Source: Candidatus Saccharicenans sp.
GTDB lineage: Bacteria; Acidobacteriota; Aminicenantia; Aminicenantales; Saccharicenantaceae
Reading direction: 5' to 3'
Assembly (NCBI GenBank): GCA_024653215.1
Contig: JANLFU010000003.1
Coordinates: 186,001 to 250,000 of the forward strand
DNA length: 64,000 nt
Shown: piece by piece, positions 35,379 through 43,698 of the stretch
Position numbering within the stretch: the stretch's first letter is position 1
How the letters are laid out: every line of letters starts with the position of its first letter
Notes under the pieces: generated by a model
Database searches by the model: none
What the model was told of the DNA's origin: nothing
The model's input: the letters and a program-made list of their open reading frames with translations, nothing else
Position numbers and translations under genes: made by a program

Positions 35379-35423
35379 GAATTAAGTTTGCTTTATCCGA
35401 AGTGCTTCTGTTAAACTTAATTC
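35379..35423 (+). repeat. Perfect 11-bp inverted repeat before TolC homolog
   Basis: GAATTAAGTTT (35379-35389) and AAACTTAATTC (35413-35423) are exact reverse complements separated by 23 bases, which hold a small GAAG-TG-CTTC hairpin. The right arm region contains TTAAACT (35411-35417), the same heptamer as the TetR operator arm at 9386-9392. It lies 36 bases before the GTG at 35460. It may be an operator or a leader hairpin. The rest of the 355-base gap 35105-35459 holds no gene that I can support. Confidence 0.55.
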
Positions 35424-35459
35424 AAGACTGGCAACGGGAACAATGTCAGGAGGCTTGAG

Positions 35460-37052
35460 GTGATAAACATGGCCAGAAGATCGAACCTTACAAATATTTT
35501 TATTTTAACCTTTATTTTCATTTTTGCCCTGGCTTGCGGGCTTTATGCCCAGGAATCTAAACCAAGGGAGATTTCCCTGAGTCTGGACGAGGCCATCTAC
35601 CGGGCCCTGAAACACAACCTAAACCTGATAGCCGAGGTCTATTCCACCGAGAAAGCCAGCGAGAACATTTCCGTGGCCAGGGAAGTTTTTCTGCCCAGCC
35701 TGGAGATGAGCTACGGCAGCACCCGTATGGCCCAGCGGTCAACCTGGTGGATCCAGGGAACGGGCACTTATATAAACTCCAGCCAGAATTATAATGCCAC
35801 GCTCCTGCAGCGGCTGCCGATCGGGGGGAGTTTATCGATAGCCATGTCGAATAACAAGACCGACACCAACCAGCTCTTCCAGCTTTTCAATCCATATTAC
35901 ACCACCCAGTTGCGTTTTGACTTCAGCCAGCCATTGCTCCGAAATTTCGGGCCGCGGGTGGCCAAGCGGGAGATCATAATCGCCCGCCAGAACTATGCCA
36001 TCTCCGAGGCCCAGCTCAAGAGCCAGGTAATGGAGACCATCTACCAGGTGGAGGAAGCCTACTGGAACCTGGTGCTGGCCCGGGAAAACCTGAAGGTTAA
36101 ACAGCAGTCTTTGCAGCTGGCCCGGGACCAGCTCACCAAGACCAGGAAAGAAATTGAGGTCGGGCAGCAGGCGGCCATCGAAATTCTCAACGTCCAGGCG
36201 GCCGTCTCCCAGAGAGAAGCCGACATAGTCCAGGCGGAAGCTTCGGTCCGGACGGCCGAGGACCGGCTCAAGGTCATGTTGAACCTGGCCAGCGGTCCCG
36301 ACCTGGGCTCGGTGGCCCTGGTTCCCACGGAACGGCCGGAATTCAAGCCGGTCAGGGTTGACCTGAACGAAGCCCTGCGCACGGCCCTGATGATGCGCCC
36401 TGACCTGCAGATTGACGGCCTGACCATCGAGAGCAAGAAACTGGATTACGATTTCGTCCGGAACCAGATGCTGCCCCAGCTTGACCTGAATGTTTCTTAC
36501 TGGAGCCCCGGGATTTCCGGCGACCAGATCATTTACCGCGATAACGATCCTTTTAGCGGGGAAGTCGTCGGCAGGATCCCCGGCAGCCTCTGGGATTCTT
36601 TTCGCGATGCCTCCAAGTTTCTCTACAACAACTGGTCGGTCAATTTTACCCTGACCATACCGCTGGCCGATTATCTCAGCCGGTCGAAGCTGGCCCTGGC
36701 CCGGGTGGAACTGGCTGCGGCCGAGGCCAAGCAGAAGGCCCGGGAGCAGCAGGCCATGCTGGAGGTCAGCGAAGCGGTAAATAACATTGAGACCCTGGCC
36801 AAGAGTGTTGAAGCCTACCGGGTGGCCAGGGAGTACGCCGAAAAGCTCCTGGAAGCCGAGACCAAGAAGCTGGCCGTGGGACTGACCACCAACTATTTTG
36901 TGCTGGAGGCCCAGGACAAGCTGGCGAACGCCCGCTCGGCCGAGCTCAAGGCCCTGGTTGACTACAACCTGGCCCAGGCCAGGCTGGACAAGGTCCTGGG
37001 GACCATCCTGGAAAACAAGAAGGTCAGTCTGAGCCAGGTCGGCCGGCAGTAA
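35460..37052 (+). CDS. TolC-family outer-membrane protein (orphan)
   Basis: A 530-residue outer-membrane efflux protein with no pump gene beside it. Signal peptide about 10-30. SLSLDEAIYRALKHNLNLIA starts the first TolC repeat; coiled-coil segments such as EEAYWNLVLARENLKVKQQS and LQLARDQLTKTRKEIEVGQQ follow; the second repeat ends in TNYFVLEAQDKLANARSAEL. It is longer than the operon TolC (453) through insertions in the barrel or equatorial region (QGTGTYINSSQNYNATLLQR; WSPGISGDQIIYRDNDPFSG). GTG at 35460 is preferred, AGGAGG being 6 bases upstream; ATG at 35469 is possible. Confidence 0.87.
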   Translation: MINMARRSNLTNIFILTFIFIFALACGLYAQESKPREISLSLDEAIYRALKHNLNLIAEVYSTEKASENISVAREVFLPSLEMSYGSTRMAQRSTWWIQGTGTYINSSQNYNATLLQRLPIGGSLSIAMSNNKTDTNQLFQLFNPYYTTQLRFDFSQPLLRNFGPRVAKREIIIARQNYAISEAQLKSQVMETIYQVEEAYWNLVLARENLKVKQQSLQLARDQLTKTRKEIEVGQQAAIEILNVQAAVSQREADIVQAEASVRTAEDRLKVMLNLASGPDLGSVALVPTERPEFKPVRVDLNEALRTALMMRPDLQIDGLTIESKKLDYDFVRNQMLPQLDLNVSYWSPGISGDQIIYRDNDPFSGEVVGRIPGSLWDSFRDASKFLYNNWSVNFTLTIPLADYLSRSKLALARVELAAAEAKQKAREQQAMLEVSEAVNNIETLAKSVEAYRVAREYAEKLLEAETKKLAVGLTTNYFVLEAQDKLANARSAELKALVDYNLAQARLDKVLGTILENKKVSLSQVGRQ

Positions 37053-37058
37053 TTTCGT

Positions 37059-37088
37059 TTGAGCGCCGGGCCGGGGTTGTGCTAATAT
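37059..37088 (+). promoter_or_regulatory. Promoter candidate giving a leaderless message
   Basis: TTGAGC at 37059-37064, 18 bases, TAATAT at 37083-37088. The GTG start at 37095 is only 6 bases after the -10, and no Shine-Dalgarno is seen, so transcription would begin about at the start codon. Confidence 0.35.
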
Positions 37089-37094
37089 TGACCC

Positions 37095-37874
37095 GTGAAA
37101 ATCACGGCGGTTGTTGTAACCTACAATAACGAAAAAAAGATAATTGACTGCCTGGAATCTCTGCAGGGCGTGGTCGATGAAATCGTGGTGGTGGACAGCC
37201 ACAGCACCGACCTGACCAGGAAAGTTGCCGCCTATTTTACCGATAAGGTCTACCGGCACAGCTCCGCCGATTACGCCGCGCTTAAAAACTTTGGCCAGGA
37301 GAAGGCCTCTTTCAACTGGATACTCTCCCTGGAGCCGGACGAGAGGCTGTCGCGCGGGTTGAAGCTGGAGCTGCTCAAGGTCAAGCAGAAACCTGATGAG
37401 GCCGAGGGCTACCTCGTTCCCCGCCGTAGCTTCTATCTCGGGCGCTGGATCCGTCACTCTGGCTGGTATCCCAACCGCAGGATAAGGTTATACCGGAAAG
37501 ATAAGGGTTCGTGGGTCCGGGACCGGTTTCGGGTGTCCCTTAATTTTACGGGCAGTTCCGGCCGGCTGAAAAACCCGGTCGAGCACCTGGCCTTTGCTTC
37601 CATTTCGGAGCACCTGAATTATCTTAACCGGGTTACCGAGAGGCGGGCCCAGGAATTATATCTGAAAAGAAAAAAGGCTCGTTTTTACCATTTCTGGGTG
37701 TCTCCGGCCGCCAGGTTTCTGGCCACGTATCTCGGCCAGGGGGGCTGGCTTGACGGTTTTCCCGGGCTGGTGATTTCTGCCCTGGCCGCATATTCAGTTT
37801 TTCTGAAGTATGCCAAGCTGAAAGAGGTCTGGAAAAAAGGAGAGAGAATTGAGCCTGTGTCTCATAGCCAGTGA
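37095..37874 (+). CDS. Family 2 glycosyltransferase (WaaE/KdtX-like)
   Basis: A 259-residue GT2 glycosyltransferase, GT-A fold, cytosolic face of the membrane. KITAVVVTYNNEKKIIDCLE at the N-terminus, then EIVVVDSHSTDLT (about 30-42) and the DxD-like ILSLEPDERLS (about 75-85). The stretch RRSFYLGRWIRHSGWYPNRR and the following IRLYRKDKGSW are typical of the LPS inner-core WaaE/KdtX-like group. Probably acts in LPS core or surface glycan synthesis. GTG start without a Shine-Dalgarno. It overlaps the following glycosyltransferase gene by 26 bases. Confidence 0.87.
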   Translation: MKITAVVVTYNNEKKIIDCLESLQGVVDEIVVVDSHSTDLTRKVAAYFTDKVYRHSSADYAALKNFGQEKASFNWILSLEPDERLSRGLKLELLKVKQKPDEAEGYLVPRRSFYLGRWIRHSGWYPNRRIRLYRKDKGSWVRDRFRVSLNFTGSSGRLKNPVEHLAFASISEHLNYLNRVTERRAQELYLKRKKARFYHFWVSPAARFLATYLGQGGWLDGFPGLVISALAAYSVFLKYAKLKEVWKKGERIEPVSHSQ

Positions 37875-38943
37875 TCCACAGGATGAACTGGAGCTCAAGC
37901 AATTATTTTTAATTTCCCAGGAACTCAAGAAGAAGAACTATCCCTTTTTTATCCTGACCAGTCCCGGCAGTAAGCTCTCGGCCCAGGCCAGGTTGCAGGG
38001 AATCAGGGTTCTTAACCACCGCCTGGACGGGAGTTCTGGCTGGCTGTCTTCCTGGAAACTGCAGCGGCTTTTCAAGAAGAACGAGATACAGGTCGTCCAT
38101 TTCTTCGACCGGGCCGCGACCGGTTCTGCCTGGAAAGCAGCCCAGAAGGCCGCGGTCAAGGTCCGGCTGGCTTCCTGGAAACCCGACTGGAACCTGAAAG
38201 AAGCCCTCGGGCTTCTGGGCCAGGTTGATTCGGTTATCTGCCATAACGATGAAAGCAAGAGGCTTCTCTTAAAGCATAACCTGGGGCAAGGGAAACTGGA
38301 AATCATTCCGCCAGGACTTGATTTTTCGCAGTTTCAGAACGCCAAAAAGGACTTCTTGCGACAGGAACTCAATCTCCAGCCTGACCATTTCCTGGTAGGA
38401 CTACTCTGCCCGCTGGAAGACCTGAAAACGTTAAAGAACCACCTGGAGGCGGTCAGGATTCTTGACCAGGAAGCACCCAGGTTGAAGGTGGTCATACTGG
38501 GGGTGGGTGCCCTGAACCTGGAGAGGTTACGCCAGGAACAGGCCATGGAATTTGAAAACCTGTATTTTTACCTGGGCTTTAACGAGCAGCTGGCCGAGGT
38601 CATCTCGGCCCTGGACCTGTTCGTCTTCGGGGCCTATTCTCTGCCCGAAGAATACATTCTAAAGTCCATGGTCTGGAAAGTGCCGGTCATCGGGGTGATG
38701 GCTACCGGAATGACCGGGCTGATCATCCAGCGCGAGACCGGCTTCCTGGTGCCGCCGGGCGACCCGGCCGCCCTGGCCCAGGCCATACTGAAGCTCTATT
38801 TAGACCGCAGCCTGGCCCAGAGCCTGAGCTCCCGGGCCTACGAGCTGGTCGCCAGCAAGCATTCCGGCGAGGCCATGGCCCAGAAGATGGTTAACCATTA
38901 CGAGTTCCTGGCCTTGCAGAAAGGAGTCAAGCTTGGTCGGTAA
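37849..38943 (+). CDS. Family 4-type glycosyltransferase
   Basis: A 364-residue GT-B fold enzyme of the GT4/WaaG-like kind. The C-terminal nucleotide-sugar domain is clear (LEIIPPGLDFSQFQNA; LYFYLGFNEQLAEVISALDL; MATGMTGLIIQRETGFLVPP, then GDPAALAQAILKL). The N-terminal acceptor domain is less conserved. It begins with TTG at 37849, AAGGAGAG just upstream, inside the end of the previous gene. The following GNAT gene also starts with TTG and overlaps by 11 bases, so this is a tight three-gene unit. Acceptor unknown; likely cell-surface polysaccharide or LPS core. Confidence 0.85.
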   Translation: MSLCLIASDPQDELELKQLFLISQELKKKNYPFFILTSPGSKLSAQARLQGIRVLNHRLDGSSGWLSSWKLQRLFKKNEIQVVHFFDRAATGSAWKAAQKAAVKVRLASWKPDWNLKEALGLLGQVDSVICHNDESKRLLLKHNLGQGKLEIIPPGLDFSQFQNAKKDFLRQELNLQPDHFLVGLLCPLEDLKTLKNHLEAVRILDQEAPRLKVVILGVGALNLERLRQEQAMEFENLYFYLGFNEQLAEVISALDLFVFGAYSLPEEYILKSMVWKVPVIGVMATGMTGLIIQRETGFLVPPGDPAALAQAILKLYLDRSLAQSLSSRAYELVASKHSGEAMAQKMVNHYEFLALQKGVKLGR

Positions 38944-39769
38944 GGTTTCAATCCGCAGGTTAACGGACAGGGGGGAATTTGCGGGATTGATCGACATCCA
39001 GCGGGCGGTCTGGAAGCATCCGGACCTGGACCTGACTCCGGTCCACCAGTTCTGCATCTCGACTTTCATGGGCGGGCTGGTGCTGGGTGCCTTCGTGGAT
39101 GAGGAGCTGGCCGGTTTCGTCTATTCTTTTCCGGCCATCTATAACGGCAAGTTCTGTCATCATTCCCACCTGCTGGCGGTGCTGCCGCAGTTCCAGGGAT
39201 ACGGCCTGGGCAAGAAGCTGAAGTGGGCCCAGCGCCGGGAAGTGCTGAAGATGGGCCTGGACCTGGTCACCTGGACCTACGACCCCATGCAGAGCCGGAA
39301 CGCCAACCTTAATTTTCACACGCTCGGGGTTATCTGCCGGCGTTACCTCCCCGATTTTTACGGGGAAACGCCGCAGCTCAAACTTGGCCCGGGAATCCCC
39401 ACCGACCGGCTGCTGGTGGAATGGCCCATAAAGTCAGCCAGGGTCCAGAAAAAGGCTGAAGAAAAGGAAGAAAAAACCATCGACCTGGGTTTTCTTCCCA
39501 AGGCCCTGGAGGGTTACGGCGCGGAAGATGGAAGTTACCATCCTGGCCCGGTCAACCTGAAGCTGGCCGCCCCGGTCTTCCTGGCTGAAACGATAAGAGA
39601 TGTGAAGTCGCTTCAGGCCCGTCCCGAGCTGATCGCTCAGTGGCAGGCGGCCCTGCGAGAAGTGCTGACCCATTATTTTGGCCGGGGCTACGCCGTAATC
39701 GATTTTATTTTTGGCGAGCGATGTTATTATCTGTTAAAGAAAATGCCGGCCGGAAAAATGAAAAAGTAG
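38933..39769 (+). CDS. GNAT-family acetyl/acyltransferase (COG3375-like)
   Basis: A 278-residue protein with an N-terminal GNAT domain: VSIRRLTDRGEFAGLIDIQR, VLGAFVDEELAGFVYSFPAI and the acyl-CoA loop HLLAVLPQFQGYGLGKKLKW (QxxGxG form). The middle part LVTWTYDPMQSRNANLNFH and the C-terminal extension match what I recall of predicted acyltransferases often coded beside OSBS/NSAR enzymes, where they were proposed to succinylate D-amino acids. Such an enolase-superfamily gene is the next gene, 205 bases downstream. TTG start with AAAGGAG 6-7 bases upstream, overlapping the glycosyltransferase. Confidence 0.8.
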   Translation: MVGKVSIRRLTDRGEFAGLIDIQRAVWKHPDLDLTPVHQFCISTFMGGLVLGAFVDEELAGFVYSFPAIYNGKFCHHSHLLAVLPQFQGYGLGKKLKWAQRREVLKMGLDLVTWTYDPMQSRNANLNFHTLGVICRRYLPDFYGETPQLKLGPGIPTDRLLVEWPIKSARVQKKAEEKEEKTIDLGFLPKALEGYGAEDGSYHPGPVNLKLAAPVFLAETIRDVKSLQARPELIAQWQAALREVLTHYFGRGYAVIDFIFGERCYYLLKKMPAGKMKK

Positions 39770-39974
39770 GCAGAGCTACTTTCAGTTCGGAAAGAAAAAG
39801 AATCACTGGAAAAAGTGAGTACGCAAGACCAGCAAGACAAAAGAGCTGTTTCAGTTCAAGGGCAGCGGAGCAGGGGGCTGATTTCTGAGAAAAGAACCGA
39901 GCTTATCAGAAATTAGAAAATAGAAAAATCATAACCGGGCTCATTTTACGGCCGGTTGAGAAGGCAGGTGTCAG

Positions 39975-41084
39975 ATGGCTATCGAAAGAATTGAACTGAA
40001 TTTGTTAAGGCTTCCTTACGTTCATTTTTTTGAGACCAGCTTCGGCCGGGCCTACGACCGCACTTTCATCATCATCCGGGTTTACGAAGACGGGGTGGTG
40101 GGGTACGGCGAATGCGTGGCCGAGGAAAAGCCGCTTTACAGCGGTGAGACCACCGAAACCGCCTGGCACATAACCAGGGATTTCCTGGTTCCGCTGGTTT
40201 TCAGCCGGGGGATAATTGAACCCGAGGATTACTATGAAGCGGCCAGAGTTTTTCGCGGCAACCAGATGGCCAAGGCCGGGCTGGAACTGGCCCTCTGGGA
40301 TCTCAAAGCCAAGAAACAGGGGCTGCCCCTGAACCGGCTCTGGGGTGGGGTCAGGGAGGAAATCCCGGCCGGGGTCAGTGTCGGCATAGAGGACTCGGTG
40401 CCCGAGCTCCTGGCCCGGATAGAGAACTATCTCGGCCAGGGTTACGAGCGGATAAAGATTAAAATCAAGCCGGGCTGGGACGTGGATGTCTGCCAGGCCA
40501 TCAGGGAGAAATATCCGGACCTCCTGCTCCAGGCCGATGCCAACGGGGCTTACAGCATCGAGCAGGCCGAGCACCTGAGGAAGCTGGATGCCTTTAAACT
40601 GCTGATGGTGGAACAACCTTTCCCCCCTTACGACCTCTGGGACCACAGCCAGCTCCAGAGGAAAATGACCACGCCGCTCTGCCTGGACGAGAGCATCATC
40701 TCTTTTGACTCGGCCCGGGCGGCCCTGGAAATGGGCAGTTGCCGGATTGTCAACATCAAGGTGGGCCGGGTCGGGGGGATAATTGAGGCCAGGCGGATAC
40801 ATGATTACTGCCAGCGGTATGGAGTCGGGGTCTGGTGCGGGGGCATGCTGGAGAGCGGAATCGGCCGGGCCCACAATCTCCATATAGCCACCCTGCCCAA
40901 TTTCAAGTACCCGAACGACCTGTCGGCCAGCGCCCGCTATTACCAGGAAGACCTGATCGAGCCACCCATCAGCCTGAGCCGGCCGGGTTATATCCGGGTG
41001 CCGGAGGGCCCGGGCCTTGGCGTCAACCCGGTCGAGGAGCGCATCGAGAAGGCCACCGTAAGGAAGGAAGTTCTCAAGCCCTGA
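39975..41084 (+). CDS. o-Succinylbenzoate synthase / N-succinylamino acid racemase-like enolase-superfamily enzyme
   Basis: A 369-residue muconate-lactonising-enzyme subgroup protein. The catalytic Lys pair and metal ligands are in place: YERIKIKIKPGWD (KxK), LLQADANGAYS (Asp), LMVEQPF (Glu), CLDESI (Asp) and VNIKVGRVGG (second catalytic Lys). The end GMLESGIGRAHNLHIATLPN and the following FKYPNDLSASARYY are typical of the OSBS/NSAR family. With no other menaquinone gene nearby and a COG3375-like GNAT upstream, an N-succinylamino acid racemase role (D- to L-amino acid conversion) is as likely as menC; this is inference. No desuccinylase is obvious in the window. Confidence 0.88.
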   Translation: MAIERIELNLLRLPYVHFFETSFGRAYDRTFIIIRVYEDGVVGYGECVAEEKPLYSGETTETAWHITRDFLVPLVFSRGIIEPEDYYEAARVFRGNQMAKAGLELALWDLKAKKQGLPLNRLWGGVREEIPAGVSVGIEDSVPELLARIENYLGQGYERIKIKIKPGWDVDVCQAIREKYPDLLLQADANGAYSIEQAEHLRKLDAFKLLMVEQPFPPYDLWDHSQLQRKMTTPLCLDESIISFDSARAALEMGSCRIVNIKVGRVGGIIEARRIHDYCQRYGVGVWCGGMLESGIGRAHNLHIATLPNFKYPNDLSASARYYQEDLIEPPISLSRPGYIRVPEGPGLGVNPVEERIEKATVRKEVLKP

Positions 41085-41162
41085 ACTGAGGGCGGCGATT
41101 TTTAGCGGGTAAAATTATTCTGCCATAAGCTCAACCGGAGCCAGAAAGGATATAGTGAAATA

Positions 41163-41828
41163 ATGGCGGCCAGAAGGGAAAAGCTGTATCCGGCCTCAAA
41201 AATTGAGCTTTCTCCTTTTGTGGCCCGGCATTATGACCGGTTGCTGGACCTGTTCACCCTGGGTGGCTATGCTCGATTCATCAGGAAAGCCATAGAAGAC
41301 TTGGGAATAGAACCCGGGGATTCCATACTTGACCTGGGCTGTGGCACAGGACGGAATGCGGCCCTGATGATGAAATACCTGGGGCCGGCAGGGAAAATCA
41401 CCGGCCTGGATTTGCTGCCGGAGATGAAAGAACAATTCGAAAAGAGGTTTAGAGAAGAACGTAGAGCCTTGTTCCACCAGCAACGGATTGACATCCCTTT
41501 TGACCTTGGAGAGAAATATGATGTAGCCTTTGTAAGTTTCGTGCTTCATGGCTTTCCTCAACAAACAAGAGAGGTGATTTTAGAAAATATCAGGCGCCAT
41601 CTTAAGCCGGGTGGCCGGCTGGCCATCCTGGATTACGATGAATTCAGGCTATCTGAAAGGTCATGGCTTTTCCGCTGGATTTTCAGGACCTTCGAGTGCC
41701 GGCCTGCCCTGGATTTTATCGAGTATGACTGGAAGGAAATTCTGGAGAATTTTAGCTTCCGGGTGGAAGGTGAAAAATTCTATTTCCGGGAAGCTATTCG
41801 CCTGCTCACCTCCAGGTTGAAAAGTTAG
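41163..41828 (+). CDS. Class I SAM-dependent methyltransferase
   Basis: A 221-residue UbiE/Methyltransf_11-type enzyme. Motif I is ILDLGCGTGRNAALMM (about 55-70), followed by ITGLDLLPEM, the motif IV region YDVAFVSFVLHGFP (about 119-132) and LKPGGRLAILDYDEF (about 148-162). The substrate is unknown; N-terminal FVARHYDRLLDLFTLGGY is like quinone or small-molecule methyltransferases. AAAGGA lies upstream of the ATG. It stands between the OSBS/NSAR-like gene and an SQR-like oxidoreductase, so a quinone link is possible but unproved. Confidence 0.86.
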   Translation: MAARREKLYPASKIELSPFVARHYDRLLDLFTLGGYARFIRKAIEDLGIEPGDSILDLGCGTGRNAALMMKYLGPAGKITGLDLLPEMKEQFEKRFREERRALFHQQRIDIPFDLGEKYDVAFVSFVLHGFPQQTREVILENIRRHLKPGGRLAILDYDEFRLSERSWLFRWIFRTFECRPALDFIEYDWKEILENFSFRVEGEKFYFREAIRLLTSRLKS

Positions 41829-41974
41829 AAAGCGTTATTTACGGGCCTTAAGTTGTAAGCTAAAGTTTTAAGGTTATTTTTTTCTGATGCGAGTAGAATT
41901 AGGATATAATTAACCGTCCACGCAATTATCCTTTAATGATTGAAAAATCGGCAGGTTGATTTTAGGAGTGAGGC

Positions 41975-43219
41975 ATGAAAAACTTGGTGATACTCGGAGC
42001 CGGGACCGGCGGTACCATCATGGCCAACAAGCTGGCCGGGCCGCTCAGGCGACGTGGCTGGAAAATTACGGTTATTGACCGGGACGATAGCCATTATTAC
42101 CAGCCTGGCTTTCTGCTGGTTCCTTTTGGGATCTACCATCCGGAAGACCTGGTCAGGCGTCGTTCGAGCTTGCTTCCGAAGTCAGTCGATTTCCTGACCG
42201 CGGGGGTGGAGGAGGTCAAGCCCCGGAGCAAAAAGGTGGTGCTGACGGACGGCCGGGAAATAAATTACGACCTGCTGCTCGTCGCCACCGGTACCCATCC
42301 CCGGCCGGAAGAGACCCCGGGGATGCTGGACGGCTGGCGGAAAAACATCTTTGATTATTATTCCATAGATGGGGCTACCGCCCTGGCCGAGAAATTGAAA
42401 GAATTCAGGGAGGGGACCCTGGTTGTCCACGTTAACGAAATACCCATCAAGTGCAACGTTTCCCCGCTGGAGTTTGCCTTCCTGGCCGACTGGTATTTCA
42501 GAAAAAAGGGGGTCAGGGAAAATATCCGGCTGGTATACGTAACACCCATTTCCGGCGCCTTCACCAAGCCCGTGGCCACCCGCTACCTGGGCGATCTGCA
42601 GGCCAAAAAGAAAATTGAGGTGGAGACCTTCTTCCTGACCGAGAGGATAGAGGCGGCAGCCGGCAAGGTGGTCTGCTACGACGGCCGCGAAGTATCCTTC
42701 GACCTGCTGGTTACCATCCCGACCAACATGGGTTCTGAAGTCATCAAGCGCTCCGGACTCGGTGACGAGATGAATTATGTGCCGGTTGATAGATCCGGTT
42801 TCCGTTCGGAACAGTATGCCGATATTTTCGTTATCGGCGATGCGGCCGGAAACGACTGGACCAAGGCCGGGTCGGTGGTCCATTTCGAGTCCGAAGTGCT
42901 TGAGGAAATTATCCTGGGTGAGATTGATGGCCGGAAGACTGAGGTAGCCTTTGATGGTCACGCCAATTGCTTCATAGAAACCGGGTTTGGCCGGGCCGTG
43001 GTGATTGATTATAACCACGAGGTTGAGCCTCTCCCGGGAAAGTTTCCTTTGCCTCTGCTCGGCCCGATGTCGCTGCTGAAAGAAACGCGTCTCAACCACT
43101 GGTCCAAGCTGGCCTTTGAATGGGTTTACTGGCACTGGCTGCTCAAGGGGCGAGCCGTGCCTTTCGTTCCGGCCCGGATGTCCATGAAGGGGAAAAAAGA
43201 CGTCCGGCCGCAGCCATAG
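41975..43219 (+). CDS. Sulfide:quinone oxidoreductase-like flavoprotein
   Basis: A 414-residue FAD-dependent pyridine nucleotide-disulfide oxidoreductase of the SQR-like group. The N-terminal Rossmann motif is NLVILGAGTGGTIMANKLAG; the second FAD contact is IFVIGDAAG (about 285-293). Two cysteines sit where SQR has redox Cys: IPIKCNVSPLE (about 158) and HANCFIETGFG (about 332). The C-terminus NHWSKLAFEWVYWHWLLKGR could be the membrane-bound quinone-site helices. Probably oxidises sulfide or another sulfur species at the cytoplasmic membrane, but related proteins of unknown activity exist. RBS TTAGGAGTGAGG before the ATG. Confidence 0.78.
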   Translation: MKNLVILGAGTGGTIMANKLAGPLRRRGWKITVIDRDDSHYYQPGFLLVPFGIYHPEDLVRRRSSLLPKSVDFLTAGVEEVKPRSKKVVLTDGREINYDLLLVATGTHPRPEETPGMLDGWRKNIFDYYSIDGATALAEKLKEFREGTLVVHVNEIPIKCNVSPLEFAFLADWYFRKKGVRENIRLVYVTPISGAFTKPVATRYLGDLQAKKKIEVETFFLTERIEAAAGKVVCYDGREVSFDLLVTIPTNMGSEVIKRSGLGDEMNYVPVDRSGFRSEQYADIFVIGDAAGNDWTKAGSVVHFESEVLEEIILGEIDGRKTEVAFDGHANCFIETGFGRAVVIDYNHEVEPLPGKFPLPLLGPMSLLKETRLNHWSKLAFEWVYWHWLLKGRAVPFVPARMSMKGKKDVRPQP

Positions 43220-43435
43220 CCGGCATTCCACGTTCGGGACACGGCCCGCGGCGTTTCCACCCTGCCCGGATCGTACCTATATCCCCTGATAAGCTGTGTC
43301 CGGTACTGCCCTCTTCATTCGACAGGGATCCTTAAGTCCCCGGGAATAACCATAAGGTCCTGTATCTGGGTTGAGGCCATCCTGGTCGGTACCTTTTTTA
43401 TTTGAAGCAGTTATTCATCAAGATATCGGCTCACC

Positions 43436-43460
43436 AAAAAAAATAGCCTTATCTGGCTAT
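43436..43460 (-). terminator. Terminator-like hairpin facing the minus strand
   Basis: On the minus strand ATAGCC, 6-base loop, GGCTAT, then eight Ts (A-run at 43436-43443). It has intrinsic-terminator form, but no minus-strand gene ends here. It lies in the 479-base gap 43220-43698, where I see no coding gene. It may end antisense transcription or an unseen small RNA. Confidence 0.4.
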
Positions 43461-43610
43461 AAAATTCATTTCCAGCAATCGCCAATAAATCGTTTCCGGT
43501 TCTTGATTTTCGGGCTGGAGTCGTGGCAGGCAACTACCCTGTATAAAATTAAAGATTTGTTTACCCCTGCCATGATCATTTCCGAAGATTGTTAAATCTG
43601 AAAAAAGTTG

Positions 43611-43639
43611 TTGAACAATAAATTTAATTTTTATATCTT
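43611..43639 (+). promoter_or_regulatory. Promoter candidate of the small barrel gene
   Basis: TTGAAC at 43611-43616, 17 A/T-rich bases, TATCTT at 43634-43639. The ATG at 43699 is 59 bases downstream. Confidence 0.5.
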
Positions 43640-43698
43640 GTTAAAAAGCAGCCAGTTCGCCTCGGGGAGGCATAAATTAAATTAACAGGAGGTAATTG

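Noticed and set aside
35832-37457. 541-codon open frame on the minus strand
   Set aside because: It lies opposite the TolC homolog and the following glycosyltransferase gene, is Gly/Gln/Leu/Val-rich as expected for antisense of a GC-rich coding frame, and shows no domain.
43371-43595. Small open frame of 74 codons in the gap before the barrel gene
   Set aside because: No ribosome binding site, no domain and a composition unlike neighbouring genes.
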